Assembly: GCA_002347285.1 (NCBI GenBank)
Contig: DDXW01000048.1
Coordinates: 1-64,000, forward strand
Direction: 5' to 3'
Source: Rhodocyclaceae bacterium UBA2250
GTDB lineage: Bacteria; Pseudomonadota; Gammaproteobacteria; Burkholderiales; Rhodocyclaceae
Length of the DNA stretch: 64,000 bases
Shown here one piece after another: positions 7,989-16,686 of this stretch. The stretch's first letter is position 1; the number at the start of each line of letters is the position of its first letter. A program made the translations under genes and the position numbers. The notes under the pieces were generated by a model, which saw nothing but the letters and a program-made list of their open reading frames with translations, ran no database searches and was not told the origin of the DNA.

Positions 7989-8585
7989 TCAATAATCTCG
8001 CCGCTCGAGCAGCGCCTGGGCGACGCTCGCCGCATCGGAATATTCGAGCTCGCTCCCCAGTGGCAGGCCGCGCGCGATGCGGCTGACCTTGATCCCGCGC
8101 GCGTGCAGCATTTCAGAGAGGTAGTGGGCGGTAGCCTCGCCTTCGTGGGTCAGGTTGGTCGCCAAAATGACCTCCTTGACGACTCCATCACCGGCCCGGC
8201 CCAGCAAGCGGTCGAAGGACAGCTCGCGCGGGCCGACGCCGTCGAGCGGCGAGAGCCGTCCCATCAGCACGTAGTACAGGCCGTTGTATGCATGCGACTG
8301 CTCCATCGTGTTGAGATCGGCCGGCATCTCGACCACGCAGAGCTGCGAGGGATCGCGTTTCGGCGACAGGCAGCGCTCGCAAATCTCCGCTTCGGTGAAG
8401 TTGTTGCACCGCGCGCAGCGGCGCAGGGTTTTCATGGCGCGATCCAGGGCCGCCGCCAGCCGCTCGGCGCCGCGCGGATCGTGCTGGAGCAGATGGTAGG
8501 CCATGCGCTGAGCCGACTTCGGGCCGACCCCCGGCAGGCAACGCAGGGCGCCGATCAGTTCGTCAAGGGACGACGGGACGGCCAT
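7989..8585 (-). CDS. recR: Recombination protein RecR
   Basis: Ring-forming protein that loads RecA with RecO at gaps in SSB-coated DNA. 198 residues, the usual length. Helix-hairpin-helix near the N-terminus (LPGVGPKSAQRMAYHLL), a four-cysteine zinc finger (CARCNNFTEAEICERC), then a Toprim domain starting LCVVEMPADLNTMEQ. It starts three bases after the DUF2863 gene stop, so the two are probably cotranscribed. Confidence 0.97.
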   Translation of the reverse strand: MAVPSSLDELIGALRCLPGVGPKSAQRMAYHLLQHDPRGAERLAAALDRAMKTLRRCARCNNFTEAEICERCLSPKRDPSQLCVVEMPADLNTMEQSHAYNGLYYVLMGRLSPLDGVGPRELSFDRLLGRAGDGVVKEVILATNLTHEGEATAHYLSEMLHARGIKVSRIARGLPLGSELEYSDAASVAQALLERRDY

Positions 8586-8588
8586 GGC

Positions 8589-9770
8589 TCAATGCAGGTG
8601 GCGCGGCAACGCTTCCTCTTCCTGCTCGGGCAGATCGGCGTGCACCGGCTCGCCGTCCGGATTCGGATACAGGGGAGCGCCACAATCGTCGCAGTACTCG
8701 AGCGGAAAACGGTGGTCGAGCACCAGCACTTCGCGCACGCCCGCCTCGCGCAGGACGGTTTCGATCTGCCCGGGCAGCTCGGCCGCCTCGTCCTCGTTCT
8801 CCAGCAAGGGCCAGACGACGCCATGCACCACTTCGGCCCCCTCCTCCAGCGTGAAACCGACGCGGTACTCCTCGAGCTGGCGATCGTAATAGGGTGCGAC
8901 CACCGCGCGCAGATTGCCGGCGGCGACGTTCAGCGTGGTCTGCAGGAAGGCGACCGCCGAACGCAACGAATAGGGTCGCGAGGCCCGGTCCGCATCGCGC
9001 ACGGCGGCATGGTACGGCTGCGGCAGCAACGGCTCGATGGCGCAGGCCTGAAGCAAGGTGCGCAAAGCCTCTCCTCCCTGGATGCGCCACTGCTTGAGCG
9101 CCTCGTTGCGACTGCCGTCCTCTTCCTGCCAGCGGAACAGCGGCGCCCCCGCCGGCACACACACCGCGCCGATCAGATAGCGGGTATCGGAAAGGAAATT
9201 CATCGTTTCCGGCAGTTGCGCCGGATCGAGCGTGAGATCGCGCCCGTGCAGCGCCACCTTGCCCAGCCGCTCGGTCAGCGCGGCCGTTTCGCAGTAGCTC
9301 TGCGGCAACTGGTCGGGACTGAAGAAGAAATCGGCCAGCCCCAGGCGAACATCGGCGGCGAAGACGTGCGCCTGCAACTGAACCCGTAGCGTGGCCAGCA
9401 CGTCGGCGGCGACGCTGCCGGAAGGAATCGCGTAGCGGGACCAGGCCAGCACCGGCGCGGCGAACAGCAGCACGTCCTGGTCGCCGGCGCCGCCGCTCAG
9501 CGCGTGATGGCGCGATTCGGCGCGGAACTCGACCATGTCGGCCAGTTCGTCGTAGGCCCGCCCGCCGGCGCCGTAGAGGTGGTCGAGCGCCGCGTTGAGC
9601 GCAGTCTCGTCCTGCCCCTGCAGCAACCGGTCGACGGCAACGGCCAGCCGCTGCTCCCAGAACGCATCCTCCAGCCGGCTGCCCGACTGGCTCAGCTGCG
9701 TGGCGAGACGGATCAATTCGTCGGTATCCGGGGTCTGTTTGGTGCGGCGGTTGAAGCGGGAACGTTTCAT
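8589..9770 (-). CDS. DUF2863-family protein
   Basis: 393 residues, function unknown. It matches what I know of the betaproteobacterial DUF2863 family: a basic start (MKRSRFNRRTK), helical N-terminal half, and a C-terminal segment with a CxxC pair (EYCDDCGAPLYPN) that could bind a metal. No signal peptide or membrane helix; probably cytosolic. Upstream of and nearly abutting recR. The family name is recalled from pattern, not searched. Confidence 0.75.
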   Translation of the reverse strand: MKRSRFNRRTKQTPDTDELIRLATQLSQSGSRLEDAFWEQRLAVAVDRLLQGQDETALNAALDHLYGAGGRAYDELADMVEFRAESRHHALSGGAGDQDVLLFAAPVLAWSRYAIPSGSVAADVLATLRVQLQAHVFAADVRLGLADFFFSPDQLPQSYCETAALTERLGKVALHGRDLTLDPAQLPETMNFLSDTRYLIGAVCVPAGAPLFRWQEEDGSRNEALKQWRIQGGEALRTLLQACAIEPLLPQPYHAAVRDADRASRPYSLRSAVAFLQTTLNVAAGNLRAVVAPYYDRQLEEYRVGFTLEEGAEVVHGVVWPLLENEDEAAELPGQIETVLREAGVREVLVLDHRFPLEYCDDCGAPLYPNPDGEPVHADLPEQEEEALPRHLH

Positions 9771-9783
9771 GACGGTGAGCAGT

Positions 9784-9812
9784 AAAAAGTCGGCGCCGTT
9801 GAGGCGGCGCCG
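9784..9812 (-). terminator. Rho-independent terminator after metZ
   Basis: Perfect 8-bp stem CGGCGCCG on both arms around the loop TTGAGG; on the minus strand it is followed by GACTTTTTACT, a five-U tract. Lies ten bases past the metZ stop and before the DUF2863 gene. Confidence 0.8.
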
Positions 9813-9821
9813 CAGGGATGA

Positions 9822-11012
9822 TCAACGCGCAGCCAAGCCGCGCAGCAGGTCGGCCTCGACGTCATCGACCGCCTCGAGGCCGACGGCGACGCGCAGCAGC
9901 CCCTCGCTGATGCCCGCCTCGGCACGCGCCTCGGCGGATATGCGGCCGTGGGTCGTCGAGGCCGGATGGGTGATGGTCGTCTTGACGTCGCCGAGGTTGG
10001 CGGTGACCGAGATCAGGCGGCAGTTATCCACCACGCGCCAGGCCGCTTCCCGCGCCCGCCCCTCATTCGCCTTGACCTCGAAGGCGACGATCGCACCGCC
10101 GGTCGCCTGCTGCCGCAGCGCCAGCGCATGCTGGGGATGCGACGGCAGGCCGGGATAGAAGACGCGCGCCACGGCGGGGTGAGACTCCAGGCGCCGCGCC
10201 AGTTCGAGCGCGTTGGCCGACTGCGCCTGCATGCGGATGCCGAGGGTCTCCAGCCCCTTGAGAATGACCCAGGCGTTGAAGGGCGACAGCGTCGGGCCGG
10301 CCGTGCGCAGGAACTTGAAGACCTCCTCGACCGGCGCCTTGTCGCCGCACACCGCGCCGCCGAGCACGCGCCCCTGGCCGTCGAGATATTTGGTCGCCGA
10401 ATGGATGACGAGATCGGCGCCGAATTCGAGCGGGCGCTGCAGGGCCGGCGAACAGAAACAGTTGTCGACCACCAGCAAAGCGCCGGCTTCGTGCGCGAGG
10501 GCGGCGAGCGCCGCGATGTCGAACACCTCGGTGAGCGGGTTTGACGGCGTCTCGATGAAGACCAGCCGGGTGTTCGGCCGCAACGCGGCGCGGAACGCCG
10601 CCGGATCGGTGCCGGCGACGAAGCCGGTTTCGACGCCGAAGCGCGGCAGGATGGTGCCGAACAGCTGCTGGCTCGCGCCGAAGATGCCGCGCGCGGCGAC
10701 GATATGGTCGCCGGCCTTGAGCAAGGCCATCACGGTGGCAAGGATGGCGGCCATGCCGCTCGCCGTCGCGACGCAGGCCTCGGCCCCTTCGAGCGCGGCG
10801 AGCCGTTGCTGGAACATCGTGACGGTCGGGTTGCTGAAGCGCGAATAGACGTTGCCCTCTTCGGCGCCGGAGAAGCGCGCCGCCGCCTGGGCGGCGTTCT
10901 CGAAGACGAAACTCGACGTCAGATAGAGCGCCTCGGCATGCTCGCCGAAGTGGCTGCGCTCCTGCCCGGCGCGCACCGCCAGGGTGTCGGGATGGAAGTC
11001 CGGCACGCTCAT
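9822..11012 (-). CDS. metZ: O-succinylhomoserine sulfhydrylase
   Basis: PLP enzyme that turns O-succinylhomoserine and sulfide into homocysteine for methionine synthesis. 396 residues. The PLP lysine is in HSATKYLDGQGRVLGG; the Cys/Met metabolism family segments YSRFSNPTVTMFQQRLAALE, TASGMAAI and SVTANLGDVKTTITHPASTTH are present. Start ATG overlaps the purF stop (ATGA), the common purF-metZ arrangement in Pseudomonas and betaproteobacteria. Cystathionine gamma-synthase is a less likely reading given this context. Confidence 0.92.
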   Translation of the reverse strand: MSVPDFHPDTLAVRAGQERSHFGEHAEALYLTSSFVFENAAQAAARFSGAEEGNVYSRFSNPTVTMFQQRLAALEGAEACVATASGMAAILATVMALLKAGDHIVAARGIFGASQQLFGTILPRFGVETGFVAGTDPAAFRAALRPNTRLVFIETPSNPLTEVFDIAALAALAHEAGALLVVDNCFCSPALQRPLEFGADLVIHSATKYLDGQGRVLGGAVCGDKAPVEEVFKFLRTAGPTLSPFNAWVILKGLETLGIRMQAQSANALELARRLESHPAVARVFYPGLPSHPQHALALRQQATGGAIVAFEVKANEGRAREAAWRVVDNCRLISVTANLGDVKTTITHPASTTHGRISAEARAEAGISEGLLRVAVGLEAVDDVEADLLRGLAAR

Positions 11013-12532
11013 TCGTCGGCAACCAGATTGAGGTCGAGTTGCCCGCCTTCGCCGCCGTCGCCATCGGCCCGCCCCGGCCGGCAGCGGGCGTCCTCGACGC
11101 TGGCCAGATAGGCCGCGCTGACGTCGCCGGTGATGTAGAGGCCGTCGAAGCAGGAGGTATCGAACTGGGTCAGCGCCGGATTGACGGCGCGCACGGCTTG
11201 CTTGAGCGTGTCGAGATCCTGGTAGATCAGCGCGTCGGCGCCGATCTCCTGCCGGATCTCCTCGTCGTTGCGGAAGGCCGCGATCAGCTCGGTGCGCGTC
11301 GGCATGTCGATGCCATAGACGTTGGGGAAGCGCACCGGCGGACTGGCGGAGGCGAAGAACACCTTCTTCGCCCCGGCGTCGCGTGCCATCTGGATGATCT
11401 CGCGGCTGGTCGTGCCGCGCACGATCGAATCGTCGACCAGCAGCACGTTCTTGCCGCGAAATTCCTGCGCGATCGCGTTGAGCTTCTGGCGCACCGACTT
11501 CTTGCGCGAGGCCTGGCCCGGCATGATGAAGGTGCGGCCGATGTAGCGGTTCTTGACGAAGCCTTCGCGGAAGGGCACGCCGAGACGATTCGCCAGTTCG
11601 AGCGCCGACGGCCGGCTCGAGTCGGGAATCGGGATCACCGCGTCGATGGCGAGGTGCGGCAGGGTATGGCGGATCTTCTCGGCGAGGAATTCGCCCATCT
11701 TGACGCGCGACTCGTAGACGGACACGCCGTCGATCAGGGAGTCCGGCCGGGCCAGATAGACGTACTCGAACATGCAGGGCGCATGGAGGGTCTTTTCCGC
11801 GCACTGGCGGCTGACGAACTGGCCGCGCGTATCGATCAGCACCGCCTCGCCCGGTTCGACGTCGCGCAGGAAACGGAAGCCGAGCGTGTCGATCGCCACG
11901 CTTTCCGAAGCGACCAGGTATTCCATGCCCTGCGCCGTCTCGTTCTTGCCGATCACCAGCGGCCGGATGCCGTAGGGATCGCGAAACGCCAGCAGGCCGT
12001 AGCCGGCGATCATCGCCACCACGGCATAGGCGCCGCGCACGCGCTTGTGCACGCCGGCCACCGCCTTGAAGATCGTTTCGGCGTCGACCTGATACTTGGT
12101 CGAGGCGACCTGCAATTCGTGGGCGAGCACGTTGAGCAGCACCTCGGAGTCCGAGTTGGTGTTCATGTGCCGCAGGTCCTGCAGGAACATGTCGCGCTTG
12201 AGTTGCTCGGCATTGGTCAGGTTGCCGTTGTGCGCCAGCATCAGGCCGAACGGCGAATTGACGTAGAACGGCTGCGACTCGGCGGCGTTCCAGGCCGAGC
12301 CGGCGGTCGGGTAGCGGCAGTGGGCGATGCCCCAGTTGCCGATCAGGTTGCGCATGTTGCGCGTGCGGAACACGTCGCGCACCAGTCCCGGCCCCTTGTG
12401 CATGTGGAAGCGGCCGCCCTCGGCCGTGGCGATGCCGGCCGCATCCTGGCCGCGGTGCTGGAGCACCTGCAGGCCGTCGTAGAGCAACTGATTTACCGGC
12501 GTGGTGGCAACCACGCCCAGAATCCCGCACAT
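11009..12532 (-). CDS. purF: Amidophosphoribosyltransferase
   Basis: First committed step of purine synthesis: glutamine plus PRPP to phosphoribosylamine. 507 residues. The Cys2 nucleophile of the Ntn glutaminase domain is in MCGILGVV; the PRPP-binding loop is VLLVDDSIVRGTTSREI in the C-terminal phosphoribosyltransferase half. Ends in an Asp-rich region (GDVSAAYLASVEDARC, then a Gly/Asp tail). Nine bases after cvpA and coupled to metZ. Confidence 0.98.
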   Translation of the reverse strand: MCGILGVVATTPVNQLLYDGLQVLQHRGQDAAGIATAEGGRFHMHKGPGLVRDVFRTRNMRNLIGNWGIAHCRYPTAGSAWNAAESQPFYVNSPFGLMLAHNGNLTNAEQLKRDMFLQDLRHMNTNSDSEVLLNVLAHELQVASTKYQVDAETIFKAVAGVHKRVRGAYAVVAMIAGYGLLAFRDPYGIRPLVIGKNETAQGMEYLVASESVAIDTLGFRFLRDVEPGEAVLIDTRGQFVSRQCAEKTLHAPCMFEYVYLARPDSLIDGVSVYESRVKMGEFLAEKIRHTLPHLAIDAVIPIPDSSRPSALELANRLGVPFREGFVKNRYIGRTFIMPGQASRKKSVRQKLNAIAQEFRGKNVLLVDDSIVRGTTSREIIQMARDAGAKKVFFASASPPVRFPNVYGIDMPTRTELIAAFRNDEEIRQEIGADALIYQDLDTLKQAVRAVNPALTQFDTSCFDGLYITGDVSAAYLASVEDARCRPGRADGDGGEGGQLDLNLVADE

Positions 12533-12541
12533 CGTCTCACC

Positions 12542-13033
12542 CTATCGGTAACGAATCCGCCTCGCCAACTCGGACGGCAGCCAGGGCTTGCCCGCCAGCA
12601 CCGCCGTCTCGAGCGGTGCCGCGAACATGGCCTGACGCCACCACTGCTGCTGCGGCAAGGGCGTCAGCCCGGCCAGCAGCACCAGCACCAACAAAACCAG
12701 CACGCCGCGCGCAAGCCCGAACAGCGCACCCAGGGCGCGATCCAGCGGCCGCAGCCCCACCGCCTTGAGCAGCATGGCCGCCAGCCAGCGCAGCAGCGCG
12801 AACGCGATCAGCACGGCGATGAAAATCACGGCAAAACCGAGCAACTGCCGCCAGAGCGGGTCGTCGAGCTCCGCCATCAACAGATTGCCGGCGGGAACCG
12901 CCCAGAGACGCGCCGCAAGAAATGCCGCCACCAGCGCGATCAGGCCGAGTATTTCGCTGACGACCCCGCGCACGCCACCCGCCAGCAGCGAAATGGCCAT
13001 CACTCCGAGCACGACGTAATCGAACAGCGTCAC
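12542..13033 (-). CDS. cvpA: CvpA family inner-membrane protein
   Basis: 163 residues with four predicted membrane helices (starting FDYVVLGVMAISLLAGGVRG, the family N-terminus, then the LIALVAAFLAARLW helix, a third at FAVIFIAVLIAFALLRWL and a fourth at RGVLVLLVLVLLAGLTPLP). CvpA was named for colicin V production; its usual role in envelope homeostasis is not well defined. Lies between the SPOR gene and purF, the classic gamma/betaproteobacterial position. Confidence 0.93.
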   Translation of the reverse strand: MTLFDYVVLGVMAISLLAGGVRGVVSEILGLIALVAAFLAARLWAVPAGNLLMAELDDPLWRQLLGFAVIFIAVLIAFALLRWLAAMLLKAVGLRPLDRALGALFGLARGVLVLLVLVLLAGLTPLPQQQWWRQAMFAAPLETAVLAGKPWLPSELARRIRYR

Positions 13034-13050
13034 GGGCGGTCACGGCCTTG

Positions 13051-13707
13051 TCAGGGTTTTCTGGCCACCGGGCCATCGACGCCGACGATCTTGACGCGCG
13101 CGCGCGCCTTCTCGGCGGCTTCCTGGGTCGGGAAGGGGCCGGCGCGCACGCGGGTACGCGCGCCGTTCGGCGTATCGACCTTTTCGGTGTAGGTCGGCAC
13201 CCCGACTTCCTTGAGCTTGGCGAGCAGGAGCTTGACGCGCGCGGGATCCTGATAGGCGCCGAGCTGCACTTCCCAGACATCGTCGCCGCTTGTCTGCGCT
13301 TCCGCCTTGGCGGCCGGTTTGGGTTCGGGTTTGGGTTCGGGCTTGGCTTCGGGCCTGGCCTCCGCCTTGGTTTCGGTTTTCGCCTCCGCCTTCTGTTCGA
13401 TTTTTGGCTCGGGTTTCGGTTCGGCCTTGGCGATCGGCTTGATCTCGGCCTTATCGACCTGTCGGGCCGCTGGTTCGGCGGCCGCCTTGGTGGCCACGCG
13501 TTGCGTCACGCCTTCGTCCGGGCTGGGAATGCGCACCTGGATATCCTTGAGCGTCGGCGCCGGCTGGTGATCCATCACCATCGGCAGCACGATCGCCGCC
13601 AGCAGGGCCAGGGCCGCCGCGCCGATCAGGCGCCGGCGCGCGCGCTTCTTCAGCAGCGTCGCTTCGTCCGGTTGCACGGCATCGCCGTGAGTGTCTTCTT
13701 GCGCCAT
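13051..13707 (-). CDS. SPOR-domain cell-division protein (DedD-like)
   Basis: 218 residues: cytoplasmic basic head, one membrane helix (LIGAAALALLAAIVLPMVM, about residues 27-45), a long Lys/Pro/Glu/Ala repeat-rich periplasmic linker (units such as KPEPKPEPKP), and a C-terminal SPOR domain (WEVQLGAYQDPARVKLLLAK ... RVRAGPFPTQEAAEKAR). SPOR domains bind denuded peptidoglycan at the septum. Position between folC and cvpA is that of dedD. Confidence 0.9.
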   Translation of the reverse strand: MAQEDTHGDAVQPDEATLLKKRARRRLIGAAALALLAAIVLPMVMDHQPAPTLKDIQVRIPSPDEGVTQRVATKAAAEPAARQVDKAEIKPIAKAEPKPEPKIEQKAEAKTETKAEARPEAKPEPKPEPKPAAKAEAQTSGDDVWEVQLGAYQDPARVKLLLAKLKEVGVPTYTEKVDTPNGARTRVRAGPFPTQEAAEKARARVKIVGVDGPVARKP

Positions 13708-13708
13708 G

Positions 13709-15007
13709 TCAGTTTTCGCGACTCAGGGAGCGCATCGCATCCGCTACCGTCAGGAACGATCCAAAAACGAGAATTCTATCATCGTCACCCGCGTTCTCCT
13801 GCGCGTACGCCAGCGCTGCGACAGGCGATGCAAAACATCGCGCCGCCACGCCAGCGCCGAGTTTCGCGAGGATGGCAGCCAGCTCAGCCGCAGTAGCGGC
13901 GCGCGGACCGGACAGGTCGCAACACAGCCAGTGATCGACGCGCTCCCGCAGCGCGGCGGCGACACCGGCGATGTCCTTGTCCTGCAACATGCCGAACACG
14001 GCCCAGGTCGCGCGCGCAAAGCCCATGCCGCCCAGGCTGCGGGCGAGCTCGTTCGCCGCCTGCGGATTGTGGGCCACGTCGAGGACGATCTGCGGCCGCC
14101 CCGGCAGCACCTGGCAGCGGCCGGGAATCTCGACCTCGGCCAATCCCCGCCGGATGTCCTGCGCCGTCACCGGCAGCCGGGTGCGCAGGCAATCGAGCGC
14201 GGCGATGGCGCAGCTTGCGTTGCCCAGCTGGCAGTCGCCGCGCAAGGCGGGGAATGCCAGTCCGCCAAGCTTGCGGCCGTCCCGCGCCCAGTATTGCCAC
14301 TGGCCTTCCTGGCGCAGGTAGCCGAAGTCGCGGCCAAGTCGCAGAAACTCGGCGCCGGCGCGGCGGCAGGTTTCTTCGACCGAAGCCGGCGGCTCGGCGT
14401 CGCCGCAGATCAGCGGCTTGCCGGCCCGGCAGATGCCGGCCTTCTCGCGGCCGATCGCTGCGCGCGTCGTTCCCAGATACTCAATATGGTCGAGCGCCAC
14501 GGTCGTCACGAGCGCGCAGTCGGCATCGTAGCTGTTCGTCGCATCGAGGCGGCCGCCCAGCCCGACCTCGAGGACGATCGCGTCGAGTCCGGCGGCGGCG
14601 AACATCTCCCAGGCCGCCAGCGTGCCGAACTCGAAATAGGTCAGCGGGACGTCACCCGCTTGCCGCCTGGCCGCCTCGACGCGCGCGAAAGCCGCGCAGA
14701 ATGCCTCGTCCGCCGCCGGCTGGCCGTTCAGGCGCACCCGCTCGTTGTAGCGCAGGAGATGCGGCGAGGTATACAGGCCGACGCGATAACCGGCGGCCAG
14801 CAGGATGCGCTCGAGCAGCGCGCTGGTCGAACCCTTGCCGTTGGTGCCGCCGACGGTGATGAGCGGGCAATCCTGATGTTGCCCCAGAGCAGCCTTGACC
14901 GCCCCTACCCGCTCCAGCCCCAGTTCGATGCCGGCCTGGCCGCGCGGATGCAGCCGCTCCAGATGGACGAGCCAATCCTCGAGGCTGCGGCCCGCCGGAT
15001 CAGCCAT
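13709..15007 (-). CDS. folC: Bifunctional dihydrofolate synthase / folylpolyglutamate synthase
   Basis: Adds glutamate to dihydropteroate and to folates. 432 residues from the ATG that overlaps the accD stop (a TTG one codon upstream is less likely). P-loop TVGGTNGKGSTSALLERIL, Mur-ligase-type central domain with TTVALDHIEYLG, and C-terminal domain with FGSFLTVADA. Two copies of the dispersed word lie inside: one encodes KLGAGVAA near residue 380, the other lies antisense around residue 215. Both keep the frame open. Confidence 0.96.
   Translation of the reverse strand: MADPAGRSLEDWLVHLERLHPRGQAGIELGLERVGAVKAALGQHQDCPLITVGGTNGKGSTSALLERILLAAGYRVGLYTSPHLLRYNERVRLNGQPAADEAFCAAFARVEAARRQAGDVPLTYFEFGTLAAWEMFAAAGLDAIVLEVGLGGRLDATNSYDADCALVTTVALDHIEYLGTTRAAIGREKAGICRAGKPLICGDAEPPASVEETCRRAGAEFLRLGRDFGYLRQEGQWQYWARDGRKLGGLAFPALRGDCQLGNASCAIAALDCLRTRLPVTAQDIRRGLAEVEIPGRCQVLPGRPQIVLDVAHNPQAANELARSLGGMGFARATWAVFGMLQDKDIAGVAAALRERVDHWLCCDLSGPRAATAAELAAILAKLGAGVAARCFASPVAALAYAQENAGDDDRILVFGSFLTVADAMRSLSREN
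13842..13865 (-). repeat. Dispersed 24-bp word, copy in folC
   Basis: 23/24 to the consensus. In folC sense frame it encodes KLGAGVAA within the C-terminal domain, at a spot where FolC sequences vary. Confidence 0.7.
14344..14367 (+). repeat. Dispersed 24-bp word, second copy in folC (antisense)
   Basis: 22/24. Runs antisense to folC, where the frame reads RRAGAEF. Could be partly a product of GC-rich codon choice. Confidence 0.45.
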
Positions 15008-15867
15008 CAAACAGCGGGGACGCGCTGCAGCAGCGTGAGAACGGCGGCGAGACGATCGCGCAGCTCGCGGCGGTCGACGATCATGTCGATGGCGCCCTTG
15101 CCGAGCAGGAACTCGGCACGCTGGAAGCCTTCGGGCAGCTTTTCGCGCACGGTCTGCTCGATCACGCGCGGTCCGGCGAAGCCGATCAGCGCGCCGGGCT
15201 CCGCCATCACCACGTCGCCGACGAAGGCGAAGGAAGCCGAGACGCCGCCCATGGTCGGGTCGGTCAGCACGGTGATGAAAGGCAGCTGCTGGCGCGCCAG
15301 ACGCGTGACGGCGGCGGTGGTCTTGCTCATCTGCATCAGCGACAGCAGGCCCTCCTGCATGCGGGCTCCGCCAGAAGCGGTGATGCAGATGAAGGGCAAC
15401 TGGTTTTCGACGGCGACATCCACGCCGCGCACGAAGCGCTCGCCGACCACCGATCCCATCGAACCGCCCATGAACTCGAACTCGAAGCAGGCGACGACGA
15501 TCGGCAGCGTCTTCACCGCGCCCTGCATCACCACCAGCGCATCCGATTCGCCGGAGTCCTCATGGGCGGCGACGAGACGATCGGGATAGCGCTTGCTGTC
15601 CTTGAACTTGAGCGCATCGAGCGGCAGCACCTCGCTACCGATCTCGAAACGCCCCTCCGGGTCGAGCAACAGGTCGAGCCGTTCGCGCGCCTTGATGCGC
15701 AGATGATGGCTGCATTTCGGGCAGACGTTCAGGTTCTGCTCGAGATCGGTCGCATAGAGCACCGCCTCGCAGGCCGGGCACTTGCGCCACAGGCCTTCGG
15801 GAATCGATTTGCGCGTGCCCTCGGCACGCTTGATCTTCGGCGGCAGCAGTTTCTGGAGCCAGCTCAC
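15007..15867 (-). CDS. accD: Acetyl-CoA carboxylase, carboxyltransferase subunit beta
   Basis: Transfers carboxyl from carboxybiotin to acetyl-CoA, first step of fatty-acid synthesis, with AccA. 286 residues. N-terminal zinc ribbon CPACEAVLY ... CPKCSHH (residues about 28-52); carboxyltransferase core with ITASGGARMQEGLLSLMQM and TVLTDPTMGGVSASFA. The start is GTG overlapping the trpA stop (GTGA), giving MSWLQKLLPPK; the open frame extends upstream inside trpA but that part is not AccD. Coupled downstream to folC. Confidence 0.97.
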   Translation of the reverse strand: MSWLQKLLPPKIKRAEGTRKSIPEGLWRKCPACEAVLYATDLEQNLNVCPKCSHHLRIKARERLDLLLDPEGRFEIGSEVLPLDALKFKDSKRYPDRLVAAHEDSGESDALVVMQGAVKTLPIVVACFEFEFMGGSMGSVVGERFVRGVDVAVENQLPFICITASGGARMQEGLLSLMQMSKTTAAVTRLARQQLPFITVLTDPTMGGVSASFAFVGDVVMAEPGALIGFAGPRVIEQTVREKLPEGFQRAEFLLGKGAIDMIVDRRELRDRLAAVLTLLQRVPAV

Positions 15868-16673
15868 GATTGCATCTCCTTGTCCATGGCCGCGCGTACC
15901 TCGCGCAGGAAGGCGGTCACGCGCGCCGGTGCGCCGCCGGCCGGCGCCTGTTCGATGGTTTCGATGATTTTGCTGCCGATCACCACCGCGTCGGCGACGC
16001 GCGCGAGGCGCGCGGCGCTGGCGGCATCGCGGATGCCGAAGCCGACGCCGACCGGCATGCCGACTTTCTCCCGAATGGCGGGAATGCGGCGGGCCACCTC
16101 GTCGAGATCGATCGCCGCGGAACCGGTGACGCCCTTCAGCGATACGTAGTAGATATAGCCGCTGCCAAGCTCGGCGACGTCGCTGAAGCGCCGCTCGCCC
16201 GAGGTCGGCGCGAGCAGGAAGATCGGATCGATGCCATGCGCCTGGAGCGCCTCGGCGAAGGCCGCGCACTCCTCGGGCGGATAGTCGACGATCAGCACGC
16301 CATCGACGCCGGCCGCCTGCGCATCGTGCGCGAAAGCCGCAGTCCCGTAGGCCTCGACGGGGTTGGCATAGCCCATCAGCACCACCGGCGTCGTCGCGTC
16401 GCTCTTGCGGAATTCATGCACCATGCCGAGCACGACGCGCAACGACACGCCATAGGCCAGCGCCCGCTCCGAGGCGCGCTGGATGGTCGGACCGTCGGCC
16501 ATCGGATCGGAGAACGGGACGCCGAGTTCGATGACGTCGGCGCCGCCCGCCACCAGGGCGTGCATCAAGGGCAAGGTCTGACCCGGCTCGGGATCGCCCG
16601 CGGTGATGAAGGGAATCAATGCCTTGCGGCCTTGGGCCTGCAGCGCGGCGAACTTCGCGGAAATTCTCGACAT
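15864..16673 (-). CDS. trpA: Tryptophan synthase alpha subunit
   Basis: Cleaves indole-3-glycerol phosphate to indole, which tunnels to TrpB. 269 residues. Start ATG gives MSRISAKFAALQAQGRKALI. Catalytic Glu in VIELGVPFSDPMADGPTIQ and Asp in GVLIVDYPPEE; the loop GVTGSAAIDLDEVARRI and the phosphate-binding GVGFGIRDAASAA are intact. Thirteen bases after trpB and coupled to accD. Confidence 0.98.
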   Translation of the reverse strand: MSRISAKFAALQAQGRKALIPFITAGDPEPGQTLPLMHALVAGGADVIELGVPFSDPMADGPTIQRASERALAYGVSLRVVLGMVHEFRKSDATTPVVLMGYANPVEAYGTAAFAHDAQAAGVDGVLIVDYPPEECAAFAEALQAHGIDPIFLLAPTSGERRFSDVAELGSGYIYYVSLKGVTGSAAIDLDEVARRIPAIREKVGMPVGVGFGIRDAASAARLARVADAVVIGSKIIETIEQAPAGGAPARVTAFLREVRAAMDKEMQS

Positions 16674-16686
16674 TGTGGCAAATGAG

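Noticed and set aside
9784..9812. Word-like sequence after metZ (about 18/24)
   Set aside because: It is better explained as a simple terminator stem-loop with a U tract.
13310..13440. Short tandem repeat in the SPOR gene as a possible phase-variation tract
   Set aside because: The units are imperfect codon repeats for Lys-Pro-Glu linkers and are not a uniform non-triplet tract that could switch the frame.
15007..16269. A longer accD reading continuing upstream into trpA
   Set aside because: The extra part is trpA DNA out of frame; the GTG at 15865-15867 starts the real AccD N-terminus.
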